DNA of 64,000 nucleotides from Blastococcus sp. TML/M2B (GTDB taxonomy: Bacteria > Actinomycetota > Actinomycetes > Mycobacteriales > Geodermatophilaceae): assembly GCF_016612865.1 (NCBI RefSeq), contig NZ_JAENZZ010000001.1, positions 806,001 to 870,000 on the forward strand, read 5' to 3'. This document shows, in pieces, positions 1 through 8,471 of this stretch. The notes under the pieces are model-generated. The model was given only the letters and a program-made list of their open reading frames with translations. It was not told where the DNA came from and ran no database searches. The translations under genes and the position numbers were made by a program. The stretch's first letter is position 1. Each line of letters starts with the position of its first letter.

Positions 1-107
1 TGGAGGTGACCGTCTGCCCCGGCGCGGTGCACGTCTACCCGCTGGTGCCCGCGCCCGAGGGCCGGTCCGCGGCGAAGCGGATCGTCGAGGAGATCGCCCG
101 GGGCTGA
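1..107 (+). CDS. C-terminal fragment, possible alpha/beta hydrolase
   Basis: The window opens inside a gene. The last 34 codons, read in the third frame, end at the TGA at 105-107. The tail has an HVYPL segment followed by an Arg/Ala/Lys-rich helix ending in IARG. This resembles the end of HSL-type alpha/beta hydrolases, where the catalytic His sits in an H-V-F/Y context just before the last helix. Only the tail is visible, so the assignment is a guess from one motif. The following isochorismatase remnant converges on it, with its stop only 5 bp away. Confidence 0.4.
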   Translation, partial: EVTVCPGAVHVYPLVPAPEGRSAAKRIVEEIARG

Positions 108-111
108 CCGG

Positions 112-447
112 TCAGGCCGGCGCGAGCTCCACCTCCGCGGCCGGGGTCACCGCCGTCGCCCGGCCGGGCGCCTCGGTGTAGCGCCAGTAGGTGTTCGTGC
201 AGGCGATCGCGTCCTCCGGCCCGATCGGCATGCCGAAGCGGCGGAGGTCCTCGGTGGTGTGCGCGTCCTCCACCAGCGTCGTGTCGTACCCGCGCACCAG
301 CGCGCCGTGCAGCGTGGCGCGGATGCAGGCGTCGGTCTGCGCCCCGGTGACCAGCAGCCGGCCCACCCGCGCTCGGCCAGCCGCTGCTCCAGCTCGGTCT
401 CCTCGAAGGAGTCGTCGAACCGCTTGTGCACCACCGGCTCGCCGTCC
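112..447 (-). pseudogene. Isochorismatase-family cysteine hydrolase remnant (5' truncated, frameshifted)
   Basis: Two reading frames together rebuild the C-terminal two thirds of an isochorismatase-like hydrolase. The upstream frame gives VVHKRFDDSFEETELEQRL; the downstream frame gives LLVTGAQTDACIRATLHG, which holds the family's catalytic-Cys region (TDACI), followed by the usual AHTTEDLRRFG loop. The frames join near position 365 if one G is restored to a G run (GCGGGTGGG). The N-terminal Rossmann part, which in this family begins with an LLVIDVQ-type strand, is absent: before GEPVVHKR the frame holds unrelated sequence running into an inverted repeat. The gene is therefore a remnant even if the frameshift is a sequencing error. 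The substrate is unknown. Confidence 0.7.
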
Positions 448-462
448 CTGCTTCCCCCGTCT

Positions 463-533
463 CCCCGTTGATCATCGTCAGGTGGTCGGGCCCGACGGCG
501 TGTCGACCAGCCTTATGACGATGATCAACGGGG
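463..533. repeat. Long imperfect hairpin with 18-bp perfect inverted repeat
   Basis: The left arm CCCCGTTGATCATCGTCA (463-480) is perfectly complementary to 516-533. The 35-bp centre adds further pairing (TGGTCG with CGACCA), giving a hairpin about 70 bp long. It sits between the broken isochorismatase gene and the cyclase gene. A long stem with a short structured centre fits a REP/MITE-like miniature element or a strong transcription barrier. No target duplication was recognised. Confidence 0.6.
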
Positions 534-601
534 GAGGTGGCGGTGAGCACGATCGGGGGACGGGGCGGAACCGGGATGCCCGGGGTGTCGTTGCGCAGGT
601 C

Positions 602-2128
602 ATGACCTCGGACGGGAGCCCGTGGCCGGTTCCGGTGGCCCGGGCCGCCGCGTGGGCGGAGTGGGCCCCCAGCGGCAGGTCCGCCGTCCCGTTCATCGCG
701 CTGCTGGTCATCGTGGCGAACCTGGTGGGGGTCGGCACCGTCGTCCTCCTGCTCCTGGGCGTCGACGACGGCAGCGGGCGGACCGGCCGGACGGAGGTGC
801 TCTGGACCGCGGTGGCCTACCTCGTCCTCGCCCTGCCGGCCGGCGGTCTCGCGGGCCTGCGGCGCCAGCGGTCCACCACGCGCTGGCTCCTGCAGCGCCG
901 CGAGCCGACCCCGGCCGAGGCCGGGCAGGCGCTGCGCCTGCCGCTGGACGTCGCGCTCGTCGCCGCCGCGATCTGGCTGGTCGCCGCCGTGCTGATGTCG
1001 ACGGTCGTGGCCATGCTCTTCCCCGAGCCGCTGGTGGGGCTGCGCGTCGCGGTGGTGGTGACGCTGGGCGGCGTCGTCACCGCCGGTGTCACCTACCTGC
1101 TCACCGCCCGCGCCGCGCGAGCGGTCACCGCGATCGCGCTGGCCGCGCACCCGCCGGTCGGCGCGCTGGTCCTGGGCGTGCGGCCGCGCCTGCTGCTCAC
1201 CTGGGCGCTGACCAGCGGCGTGCCCATGCTCGGCGTCGTCCTGCTGTTCCTCGACCCGAGCGACCCCGACGGGCCGGGAGAGGCGGCGGTGGTCTTCCTC
1301 GTCGTCGTCGCGCTGCTCGTCGGGGCACTCGCGACGCTGCTGACCGCCCGCGCCGTCGGGCAGCCGCTGCGCGAGCTGCGCCGGGCGGTGCAGCAGGTCG
1401 GGCGGGGCGACTACGGCGTCGACGTGCTGGTGGACGACGCCGGTGAGATCGGGCTGCTCCAGGAGGGCGTGAACACGATGGTCGCCGGGCTCGCCGAGCG
1501 CGAGCGGCTGCGCGACCTGTTCGGCCGGCACGTGGGGACGACGGTGGCCCAGGAGGCGCTGCGGACCGGCGTGAGTCTGGGCGGTGAGGAGCGGGTCGTC
1601 GCCGCCCTGTTCGTGGACATCGCCGGCTCGACGTCGCTGGTGCGCCGCACCGGGCCCGAGCAGATGGTCGGCCTGCTCAACCGGTTCTTCGCCGTCGTCG
1701 TCGAGACCGTGGAGGAGGAGGGCGGGCTGGTGAACAAGTTCGAGGGCGACGCCGCGCTGTGCGTGTTCGGCGCCCCGACCGACCACCCGGACCCGGCGGG
1801 CGCGGCGCTGCGGGCGGCCCGGCGGATCTGCGACGCCGTCGCCGTGGCCGGCGAGGTCGACGTCGGCGTGGGCGTCGCCTGCGGCCCGGTGTGGGCCGGC
1901 CAGGTCGGGGCGGCCAGCCGGCTGGAGTACACGGTCATCGGCGACCCGGTGAACGAGGCGGCCCGGCTGACCGAGCTGGCCAAGGACCACCCCGGCCGCG
2001 CGGTCGCCAGCGGGCCGACGGTGCTCGGCGCCCCGCCCGATGAGCGGGAGCAGTGGGTCCGCGGCGCCGAGGTCACCCTCCGCGGGCGCGACGAGGCGAC
2101 CACCACCTGGGTGCGCGCTCCCGCCTGA
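602..2128 (+). CDS. Membrane-bound class III adenylate/guanylate cyclase (HAMP-CHD)
   Basis: The product (508 aa from ATG 602) should make cyclic nucleotides from ATP or GTP at the inner face of the membrane. An N-terminal membrane region of about six helices runs to roughly residue 245. A HAMP linker follows (QPLRELRRAVQQVGRGDYGVDV), then a class III cyclase domain. Visible catalytic residues are metal-binding Asp339 (FVDIAGST) and Asp383 (KFEGDA), purine-contact Lys379 and Thr444 (EYTVIG), and transition-state Asn451 and Arg455 (NEAAR). Lys plus Thr favours ATP, but this is inference. A GTG at 543 behind a good GGAGG opens a 20-codon reading frame ending in TGA 603-605 that overlaps the ATG, so the cyclase may be translationally coupled to a short leader. 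The in-frame ATG at 515 lies inside the hairpin arm and is less likely. Confidence 0.88.
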   Translation: MTSDGSPWPVPVARAAAWAEWAPSGRSAVPFIALLVIVANLVGVGTVVLLLLGVDDGSGRTGRTEVLWTAVAYLVLALPAGGLAGLRRQRSTTRWLLQRREPTPAEAGQALRLPLDVALVAAAIWLVAAVLMSTVVAMLFPEPLVGLRVAVVVTLGGVVTAGVTYLLTARAARAVTAIALAAHPPVGALVLGVRPRLLLTWALTSGVPMLGVVLLFLDPSDPDGPGEAAVVFLVVVALLVGALATLLTARAVGQPLRELRRAVQQVGRGDYGVDVLVDDAGEIGLLQEGVNTMVAGLAERERLRDLFGRHVGTTVAQEALRTGVSLGGEERVVAALFVDIAGSTSLVRRTGPEQMVGLLNRFFAVVVETVEEEGGLVNKFEGDAALCVFGAPTDHPDPAGAALRAARRICDAVAVAGEVDVGVGVACGPVWAGQVGAASRLEYTVIGDPVNEAARLTELAKDHPGRAVASGPTVLGAPPDEREQWVRGAEVTLRGRDEATTTWVRAPA

Positions 2129-2134
2129 GCGGGA

Positions 2135-3196
2135 TCAGGACTGCGAGAGGGGCTGAGCCGGCTTCCCCGGCTCGTGGGCCTTCACCACGACCAGGACGTC
2201 CTCGGGCTGGAGGGTGCCGATCAGCGGGTCGTCGAAGCGCAGGGTGCGGCCGCCGCGGGTGACCGACAGGACGATGTCGCGCAGGTCGCGCGGGCCCAGC
2301 CCCACCTCGCTGGCCTGCGCGGTGCGCTGGTGCAGGTCGAGGCCCTGCCCGCCGGTGACGAGGTCCTCGACCACCGACACCACCCGCGGCGCGTCCGTGG
2401 AGAGCCCGAGCAGCCGGCCGGAGGTGGCCGAGGTGGTGATGACGGTGTCGGCGCCGGACTGGCGGAGCAGGTTGGCGTTCTCCTCCTCCCGGACGCTGGT
2501 GGTGATCGGCACGCTCGGGTTCAGCTGCCGCACGGTGAGGGTGATCATGACCGCGGCGTCGTCCCGGTTCGCGGCGACGATGACCGCGCGGGCCCGCTCG
2601 ACCGAGGCCCTGCGCAGCACCTCGGTGCGGCCGGCGTCGCCGACGATGCCGGTGAGACCGACGGAGTTCGCCTCGTCGATGGCGCGCGGCTCCGGGTCGA
2701 CGACGACGATCTTGTCCGGGGGCGTCCCGTTGGCGATCAGCGAGCGGATGGCGCTGCGGCCCTTGGTGCCGTAGCCGCACACGATGACGTGCTGGCGCAC
2801 GCGGGACCTCCAGCGGTGGATGCGGAACTCCTCCCGCGAGCGCGCGGTGAGCGCCTCGAGGGTCGTCCCGATGAGGACGATCAGGAACATGATCCGCAGC
2901 GGCGTGATCAGGATGATGTTGACCAGGCGCGCCTCGGGCGTGACCGGCGTGATGTCGCCGTAGCCGGTCGTGGAGAGGGTGACCGTCGCGTAGTAGGTCG
3001 CGTCGAGCAGCGAGAGGCCGACCTCGTCGCCGTCGCGGTAGCCGTCGCGGTCGAGGTAGACCACGAGGACGACGGCGACGAGCACGAGCGCCGCGATCCA
3101 CACCCGGCGCAGCACCTGGCGGACCGGGGAGATCTCCTCGTGGGCGATGCGGACACCGGTGTGCTCGGTCTCGCTGCCCTCCCACTCGCTGCCCAC
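2135..3196 (-). CDS. Potassium channel family protein with RCK/TrkA-N domain
   Basis: The product (353 aa) is a two-helix K+ channel subunit with a cytoplasmic ligand-gated domain. Helix 1 spans about residues 33-48. A pore loop follows with the K+ selectivity filter TTGYGD at 76-81, then the inner helix to about residue 110. After it comes a Rossmann RCK domain beginning HVIVCGYGTKG (a GxGxxG nucleotide-binding loop), and a TrkA-C-like domain at about 270-340. The layout matches MthK-like channels, whose conductance is set by Ca2+ or nucleotides; the ligand here is unknown. The gene converges with the cyclase gene, with 6 bp between the stop codons. Confidence 0.92.
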   Translation of the reverse strand: MGSEWEGSETEHTGVRIAHEEISPVRQVLRRVWIAALVLVAVVLVVYLDRDGYRDGDEVGLSLLDATYYATVTLSTTGYGDITPVTPEARLVNIILITPLRIMFLIVLIGTTLEALTARSREEFRIHRWRSRVRQHVIVCGYGTKGRSAIRSLIANGTPPDKIVVVDPEPRAIDEANSVGLTGIVGDAGRTEVLRRASVERARAVIVAANRDDAAVMITLTVRQLNPSVPITTSVREEENANLLRQSGADTVITTSATSGRLLGLSTDAPRVVSVVEDLVTGGQGLDLHQRTAQASEVGLGPRDLRDIVLSVTRGGRTLRFDDPLIGTLQPEDVLVVVKAHEPGKPAQPLSQS

Positions 3197-3237
3197 GCCG
3201 CGGACAGTAGTGAGCCGCGGCGCCGGGCGCGCGCGAA

Positions 3238-3271
3238 CCGCCCCGAACGGGTCAGGACCCGGTCGGGGCGG
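3238..3271 (-). terminator. Hairpin terminator after acyl-CoA synthetase gene
   Basis: The 15-bp GC-rich arms at 3238-3252 and 3257-3271 pair, with one mismatch or wobble, around a 4-nt loop. The hairpin lies 25 bp beyond the stop of the synthetase gene at 3296 and just before the K+ channel start. There is no clear U tract, as is common in high-GC actinobacteria. Confidence 0.6.
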
Positions 3272-3295
3272 CTGCGGGTGGACAGGGGGTCGGCG

Positions 3296-5035
3296 TCAGC
3301 CGCCGACCTTCTCGCGCTCCAGGGCGGCGAGCTCGCGCTTGAGCACCTTGCCGGCGGCGGAGACCGGGATGGCGTCGATGAAGACGACGTCGCGCAGCCG
3401 CTTGTAGTGCGTCACCCGGTCGTTCACCGTGGCGAGCACCGACTCGAGGGTAAGCGCGGCGCCCGCGGCGTCGTCCTTGCGCACGATGTAGGCGACCGGC
3501 AGCTCGCCGGCCTCCTCGTCGGGGCGGCCGACGACGGCGGCACCGGCCACGCCCGGGACGCCGAAGAGGATCTCCTCCAGCTCGCGCGGGTACACGGTGT
3601 AGCCCTTGAAGATCAGCATGTCCTTGGTGCGGTCGACGATCGCCAGGTAGCCGTCCTCGTCGAGGATGCCGACGTCGCCGGTGTGGAACCAGCCGTCGGC
3701 GTCGATGACCTCCGCGGTGGCCTCGGGCCGTCCGGCGTAGCCGCGCATGACCTGCGGGCCGCGGATGCAGACCTCGCCGCGCTCGCCCTGCGGCAGGGCC
3801 TCGCCGGTCTCCAGCGAGCGGATGCTGATCTCGGTGTCGAAGACCGGCACGCCGACGGTGCCCGGCTTGCGTGTCCCGGAGAGGAAGGACGGGTTGCTCG
3901 TGGCCATCATCGTGACCTCGGTCAGCCCGTAGCCCTCGCCGATCTTGGCGTTGGGCAGCGTCGCCTTGAGCTTCTCGATCAGCGGGACCGGCAGGGGGGC
4001 CGCGCCGCTGGAGACGCCGCGCACGCCGGACCAGTCGCCCTCGGTGAAGGCGGGCACCTGGAGCAGCGCCACGAAGATCGGCGGCGCACCGCCGATCGAG
4101 GTGACGTCGTATCGGGCCATGTCCGCGACATAGGCGGCCGGGTCGAACCGGGCGTGGATGACCACGGTGGTGCCGCTGAGCACCATGCCGTTGAGGTAGC
4201 CGACGGCGCCCATCGCGTGGAACCAGGGCGTCAGGTTGATGATCCGGACGGTGCCCAGCGGCACCGGGTACTCCTCGGCGCTGCACACCTGGCGGACCGT
4301 GACGTCGCCGTGCTCGTCGAGCTCCGGCAGCGCGCCGTTGCTCCAGCACGCCGACTGCAGCACGTTGGTGACGACGTTGCGGTGCAGGATCTCGACGCCC
4401 TTGCTGACGCCGGTCGTGCCGCCGGTGTAGGCGAGGTGCGCCAGGTCGGTGTCCACGTCGACCGCGGCGTCGAGGTGCCGGTCGGTGGGGTCGCCGCCCA
4501 GCAGGTCGGCGGCGTCGACGTCGCCGTCGGCGAGGTCGAGGCGGGCGGTGAAGTCCCGGGCGTGCACGTCGCCGGTGACGATGACCGTCGTGACGGGGGA
4601 GGCGGCCAGTGCCGGGCGCACCAGCGGCAGCACCTGGTCCCAGGTGATCAGCGCGGTGGCGCCGGCGTCGGTGAGCTGCGCGGCGAGGTCGGCGGCCGGG
4701 AGCAGCGGGTTGGTGGGGGAGAAGGTCGCCCCCGACAGCATGATCCCGAAGTAGAGCGCCGGGTACTGCAGGCAGTTCGGGATGTGCAGGGCGACGACGT
4801 CGCCGCGGCCGATGCCGTGGTCGGCCAGCCAGCCGGCGACGGCGTGCGCCCGCTCGCCGAGCTCGGTGAAGGTGATCGGCCGGTCGTGCTGGATGAAGGC
4901 CGTCCGGTCGCCCCACCGCCGGACGCCCGCCCGGAGGATCGAGCCCACCGGCACCGCGGGGTAGTCCAGCGACCGCGGCAGCCCCGGGGGCCAGCTCGCG
5001 GTCGTCGTGTCGGGTGCCGGCTGCGGTGCGGTCAT
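3296..5035 (-). CDS. AMP-forming acyl-CoA synthetase (long-chain fatty-acid-CoA ligase type)
   Basis: The product (579 aa) belongs to the ANL superfamily and activates a carboxylic acid through an acyl-adenylate to the CoA thioester. The P-loop YTGGTTGVSKGVEI, the GYGLTE motif (A5), the YAGRPEAT-WFHTGD segment and the hinge VDRTKDMLIFKGYTVYPREL are all present. The near-C-terminal catalytic Lys lies in AAGKVLKREL. Length and motifs fit medium/long-chain or 4-coumarate-CoA-ligase-like enzymes; chain specificity cannot be read. The start ATG at 5035 is chosen because GAAGGGA lies 8 bp upstream; earlier in-frame ATGs have no better site. It is divergent from the patatin gene, so both may belong to one lipid-use block. 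Confidence 0.9.
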   Translation of the reverse strand: MTAPQPAPDTTTASWPPGLPRSLDYPAVPVGSILRAGVRRWGDRTAFIQHDRPITFTELGERAHAVAGWLADHGIGRGDVVALHIPNCLQYPALYFGIMLSGATFSPTNPLLPAADLAAQLTDAGATALITWDQVLPLVRPALAASPVTTVIVTGDVHARDFTARLDLADGDVDAADLLGGDPTDRHLDAAVDVDTDLAHLAYTGGTTGVSKGVEILHRNVVTNVLQSACWSNGALPELDEHGDVTVRQVCSAEEYPVPLGTVRIINLTPWFHAMGAVGYLNGMVLSGTTVVIHARFDPAAYVADMARYDVTSIGGAPPIFVALLQVPAFTEGDWSGVRGVSSGAAPLPVPLIEKLKATLPNAKIGEGYGLTEVTMMATSNPSFLSGTRKPGTVGVPVFDTEISIRSLETGEALPQGERGEVCIRGPQVMRGYAGRPEATAEVIDADGWFHTGDVGILDEDGYLAIVDRTKDMLIFKGYTVYPRELEEILFGVPGVAGAAVVGRPDEEAGELPVAYIVRKDDAAGAALTLESVLATVNDRVTHYKRLRDVVFIDAIPVSAAGKVLKRELAALEREKVGG

Positions 5036-5129
5036 GCCCATCCCTTCGTGGCGGTGCTCCCCGGTCGGGACACCCCCGACAGGGTGGCCCACACCACACG
5101 GGCTGTCGAGCGTCTGTGACCATCAGTGG

Positions 5130-5984
5130 ATGAGCGACCAGCGCACGGCCCTCGTCCTCGGCGGCGGCGGCATCACCGGCATCGCCTGGGAGATCGGCCT
5201 GCTGGCCGGTCTGGCCGAGGCCGGCGTCGACCTCACCACCGCCGACCTCGTCGTCGGCACGTCGGCCGGGTCGGTGGTCGGTGCGCAGGTGACAAGCGGC
5301 GCCGAGCTCGAGGCGATGTACGCCCGCCAGCTCGAGCCGCCGGCGCAGGAGAAGGTGGCGCGCATGTCGCGGGCGAACCTGGCCCGCTACGCCTGGGCGA
5401 TGCTGGTCAGCCGCGGCCGCGACGAGGAGTTCCGCCGCCGGGTCGGGCAGGTGGCGCTGGCCGCGGAGAAGGCCGGGCTGACACCGACCGAGCAGGAGCG
5501 GCTCGACGTCATCGGCGGGCGGCTGGTCGGTCGCGACTGGCCCGAGCGGCAGCTGACCGTCACCGCGGTCGACGCCGCCACGGGGGAGTTCCGCGCGTTC
5601 GACCGCGACTCCGGAGTCCCGCTGGTCCAGGCGGTCGCCGCGAGCTGCGCCGTCCCGGGCGTCTACCCGCCGGTCACCATCGACGGGCGGCGCTACGTCG
5701 ACGGCGGGATGCGCTCGGCGGCCAACGCCGACCTCGCCCAGGGCTACGACCGGCTGGTCGTGCTCGCCCCCATCGCGCGCGGCATCGGGCCGATCACCAG
5801 CGTCGACGCGCAGGTGACCGGGATGGTGTCCGCGCGGGTCGCCGTCGTCTCGCCGGACCAGGGCAGCAGGGCCGCGATCGGCCGCAACGTGCTCGACCCC
5901 GCGGCGCGCGCGGGGTCGGCGCGCGCCGGCCGGGCCCAGGCCGCGACGGTGCTCGAGCGGGTGGCCGAGGCCTGGACCGGCTGA
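5130..5984 (+). CDS. Patatin-like phospholipase
   Basis: The product (284 aa) is a patatin-fold acyl hydrolase of bacterial type, with no signal peptide, so it probably acts on lipids or acyl esters in the cytoplasm or at the inner membrane face. The glycine-rich oxyanion motif LGGGGITG, the nucleophile elbow GTSAGS (Ser of GxSxG) and the DGG motif of the Ser-Asp dyad (YVDGGMRS) are all intact. The segment VAASCAVPGVYPPVTIDGRRYVDGG is typical of the family. Start ATG 5130 (MSDQRT) places the first beta strand at the usual distance. The gene converges with the second acyl-CoA synthetase (stops 4 bp apart), which would activate released fatty acids. Confidence 0.92.
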   Translation: MSDQRTALVLGGGGITGIAWEIGLLAGLAEAGVDLTTADLVVGTSAGSVVGAQVTSGAELEAMYARQLEPPAQEKVARMSRANLARYAWAMLVSRGRDEEFRRRVGQVALAAEKAGLTPTEQERLDVIGGRLVGRDWPERQLTVTAVDAATGEFRAFDRDSGVPLVQAVAASCAVPGVYPPVTIDGRRYVDGGMRSAANADLAQGYDRLVVLAPIARGIGPITSVDAQVTGMVSARVAVVSPDQGSRAAIGRNVLDPAARAGSARAGRAQAATVLERVAEAWTG

Positions 5985-5987
5985 CCG

Positions 5988-7559
5988 CTAGACGACCGGC
6001 TCGGCGACCAGCGAGCCGGCGGAGTGCTCCTGGCGCAGCGCCGTCTTGAGCACCTTGCCGCTCGGGTTGCGGGGCAGCGCGCCGACGACGGAGTACTCAC
6101 GCGGGTTCTTGTAGCGCGCCAGCCGCTCCCGGCACCACGCCGCGAGCTCCTCGGAGGTCGGCGGGTCCTCGGCGTCCCGCGGGGCGACGACGGCCAGCGG
6201 CGCCTCGCCGTACTTCGCGTCCGGGACGCCGATGAGCGCGACCTCGGCGACCTTGGGGTGCGCGGCGAGCACGTCCTCGACCTCGGCGCAGTAGATGTTC
6301 TCCCCGCCGGAGATGATCATGTCCTTCTTGCGGTCGACGACGTAGAAGTAGCCGTCCTCGTCCTGGCGCACGAGGTCGCCGGAGTGGAACCAGCCGCCGT
6401 GGAACGCTTCCGCCGTCGCCTCCGGCTTGCCCCAGTACTCCTTCATCACCATCGGGCTGCGGTAGACGATCTCGCCCACCTCGCCGCGGGGGACGTCCTG
6501 CATCGCGTCGTCCACCACCCGGACCTCGACGTTGAGGATCGGGGTGCCGATCGAGCCGATCTTGCGCACCGAGTCCTCGCCGCGCAGCAGGCAGGTGACC
6601 GGGCTGCACTCGGTCTGCCCGAAGGCGGTGATCACCTCGGCCTGCGGGAACGCCTCGATCAGCCCGCGCAGCAGCGTGGTGGAGGCCGGCGCCGCGCCCC
6701 AGGAGATCCGCCGCAGGTGCGAGAGGTCGCGCTCCGCGAGGTCGGGGACGGCGAGGACGGCGGCCCACATCGCGGGCACCAGGAAGATGTTGGAGACCTT
6801 CTCCCGCTCCATCATGTCCAGCGTCTCGGCCGGGTCGAACGAGCCGGACCGGATGATCACGTGCGTGCCGCCCAGCAGCAGCGGCGGCATCCCGCCGGCG
6901 AGCCCGGCGATGTGGAACAGCGGCGCGCCGGGCACGCCGACCCGGTCCTCGGGGTCCGAGCCGAGGGTGGCCAGCTGGCTGAACACGTGCATGAGCAGGT
7001 TGCGGTGGGTGAGCACCGCGCCCTTCGGCCGGCCGGTGGTCCCCGAGGTGTACATGAGGAAGGCCGGGTCCTCCTCGGCGACGACGACGTCGAGCGGCTC
7101 GTCGCCGGCGGCGGCCAGCGCGTCCTCGTAGTCCCCGCCGATCACCAGCGTGCTGGTCACCGACGGCGACTGCGCCCGCGCCTTCTCGCCGACCTCGGCC
7201 AGGGCGGTGTCGACGACGAGCGCCACCGCGCCGGAGTCGGTGAGCACGTAGGCGACCTCGTCGGGCACCAGCCGGAAGTTGACCGGGACGACGATCGCGC
7301 CCAGGCGCACGCCGGCGAGGTAGGCCTCCCAGGTTTCCATCCCGTTGAGCGCCAGCACCGCGACGCGGTCGCCCTGGCCGACGCCGCGCTCGCGCAGGGC
7401 GCGGGCCAGCCGGGTCACCCGCCGGTCGAGCTCGCCGTAGGTGCGGCCCGCCCCGTCGAAGCGCAGCGCCGTGGCGTCGGGGATCGTGCGGGCGTGCCGC
7501 GCGAGCTGGTCGCTCAGGGTCATGCCGCGGCCCTGCAGGACGGGGATCTCGACGGTCAC
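5988..7559 (-). CDS. AMP-forming acyl-CoA synthetase
   Basis: The product (523 aa) is a second ANL-family acyl-CoA ligase. It shows the P-loop YTSGTTGRPKGAVLTHRN, the A5 motif AFGQTE, the hinge VDRKKDMIISGGENIYCAEV and the catalytic Lys of NPSGKVLKT. The WFHSGDL motif is also present. The overall pattern is like FadD3/FadD13-type or 4-coumarate-like ligases; the substrate is not predictable. The GTG start at 7559 follows a strong GAGGAG at 5-bp spacing. It lies 63 bp downstream of the TetR gene on the same strand, so the regulator and ligase probably form one transcript, with the hydratase gene divergent. Confidence 0.92.
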   Translation of the reverse strand: MTVEIPVLQGRGMTLSDQLARHARTIPDATALRFDGAGRTYGELDRRVTRLARALRERGVGQGDRVAVLALNGMETWEAYLAGVRLGAIVVPVNFRLVPDEVAYVLTDSGAVALVVDTALAEVGEKARAQSPSVTSTLVIGGDYEDALAAAGDEPLDVVVAEEDPAFLMYTSGTTGRPKGAVLTHRNLLMHVFSQLATLGSDPEDRVGVPGAPLFHIAGLAGGMPPLLLGGTHVIIRSGSFDPAETLDMMEREKVSNIFLVPAMWAAVLAVPDLAERDLSHLRRISWGAAPASTTLLRGLIEAFPQAEVITAFGQTECSPVTCLLRGEDSVRKIGSIGTPILNVEVRVVDDAMQDVPRGEVGEIVYRSPMVMKEYWGKPEATAEAFHGGWFHSGDLVRQDEDGYFYVVDRKKDMIISGGENIYCAEVEDVLAAHPKVAEVALIGVPDAKYGEAPLAVVAPRDAEDPPTSEELAAWCRERLARYKNPREYSVVGALPRNPSGKVLKTALRQEHSAGSLVAEPVV

Positions 7560-7622
7560 GCAGTCTCCTCGGGGTGGGGCCGGGTGTGATCTGCGTCATG
7601 CTGGCCGGGACCGGCCGGGGGG

Positions 7623-8264
7623 TCAAGCCTCGGCGTCGAGGCCCAGCAGGCGGGCGGCCAGCCGCTTCCAGACCGGGAGGTGCGGATCGGTGGCCGCCGG
7701 CCGCTCCTCGAAGGCGTAGACGAGCGCCACCCCGCGCATGCTGGTGAACAGCAGCTCGGTGAGGTCGGGGTAGACCGGCGAGGCGGCGAACTCCGGGCCC
7801 CAGATGCCGTCGCCGACGGCGCTCATCGCCGCGCGCAGCCGGCCCTCGCCGCCGCGCAGCGCCGCGCGCAGGGCGGGGTCGGTGCGCGCCGCCGTCCACA
7901 GCTCGGCCGCCGCCCAGAACGGCGGCTCCTGGAACGTGGCCCACATGAGGTCGATGGCGCGGTCCACCCGCTCGCGGCCGGTGGGCCCGTCGGCCATGAG
8001 CGCCACCGAGCGCTCGCGCACCTCGTCGAGCTTCGTCGTCGCCAGGTGGTCGGCGGCGGCCACGAGCAGCTCGGCCCGCGAGGGGAAGTGGTGCAGCAGC
8101 CGGCCGCGCGAGACGCCGGCCCGCGCCTGGACCGCCAGGGTCGAGGCGCCGGCGTAGCCGTCCTCCACCAGGCAGGCGACCGCCGCGTCGAGGATCAGCA
8201 GCCTGCTCCCGGCGGTGCGCGCGGACCGGGACCGGGGCCCCGTCGGCTGCTCGAGGACGGTCAT
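7623..8264 (-). CDS. TetR/AcrR family transcriptional regulator
   Basis: The product (213 aa) has an N-terminal TetR helix-turn-helix at about residues 15-60 (ILDAAVACLVEDGYAGASTL, then AGVSRGRLLHHFPSRAELL) and a variable all-helical ligand-binding half. It is the last gene before the divergent enoyl-CoA hydratase. The 207-bp gap between them carries three copies of a 22-bp palindrome, which makes a local repressor of the fatty-acid block the simplest reading. The effector is unknown; an acyl-CoA would fit the neighbours, by inference. Confidence 0.9.
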   Translation of the reverse strand: MTVLEQPTGPRSRSARTAGSRLLILDAAVACLVEDGYAGASTLAVQARAGVSRGRLLHHFPSRAELLVAAADHLATTKLDEVRERSVALMADGPTGRERVDRAIDLMWATFQEPPFWAAAELWTAARTDPALRAALRGGEGRLRAAMSAVGDGIWGPEFAASPVYPDLTELLFTSMRGVALVYAFEERPAATDPHLPVWKRLAARLLGLDAEA

Positions 8265-8354
8265 GGCTCGAACCTAGGCGCGGACGGCGGCTTCCGACAG
8301 TCACCGTTGACTGCCGTTCCTCACCGGTGCCAGGCTGCCCGCGACCCCGCCCCC

Positions 8355-8442
8355 GGACTTCCGGTACCGAAAGTCCGGTCGGGGGAGGGACTTTCGGTAC
8401 CGAAAGTCCGGTCGGGGGAGGGACTTTCGGTACCGAAAGTCC
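8355..8442. repeat. Three 22-bp palindromes at an exact 33-bp period
   Basis: Copies lie at 8355-8376, 8388-8409 and 8421-8442. The half-site is GGACTTTCGGT followed by its exact complement; copy 1 has one mismatch (C for T). The 11-bp spacer GGTCGGGGGAG is identical between copies 1-2 and 2-3. The array lies in the divergent TetR/enoyl-CoA hydratase region, ending 29 bp before the hydratase ATG. It could be a multi-site operator or a dispersed palindromic (REP-like) genome repeat; the perfect spacer identity favours recent tandem duplication. Confidence 0.85.
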
Positions 8443-8471
8443 GGTCGGCGGCGTGCGCACCAGGACGGGAG

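Noticed and set aside
35-1990. Long reading frame on the minus strand opposite the cyclase gene
   Set aside because: It is an Arg/Gly/His-rich mirror of the cyclase codons with no domain. High GC creates such antisense frames throughout 1-29 kb.
2174-5119. 981-codon plus-strand frame across the K+ channel and acyl-CoA synthetase genes
   Set aside because: Antisense to two genes with complete motifs; the product is Asp/Gly/Val-rich and low in complexity.
8355-8442. CRISPR array
   Set aside because: The spacers between the three palindromes are identical 11-bp sequences and no cas genes are nearby.
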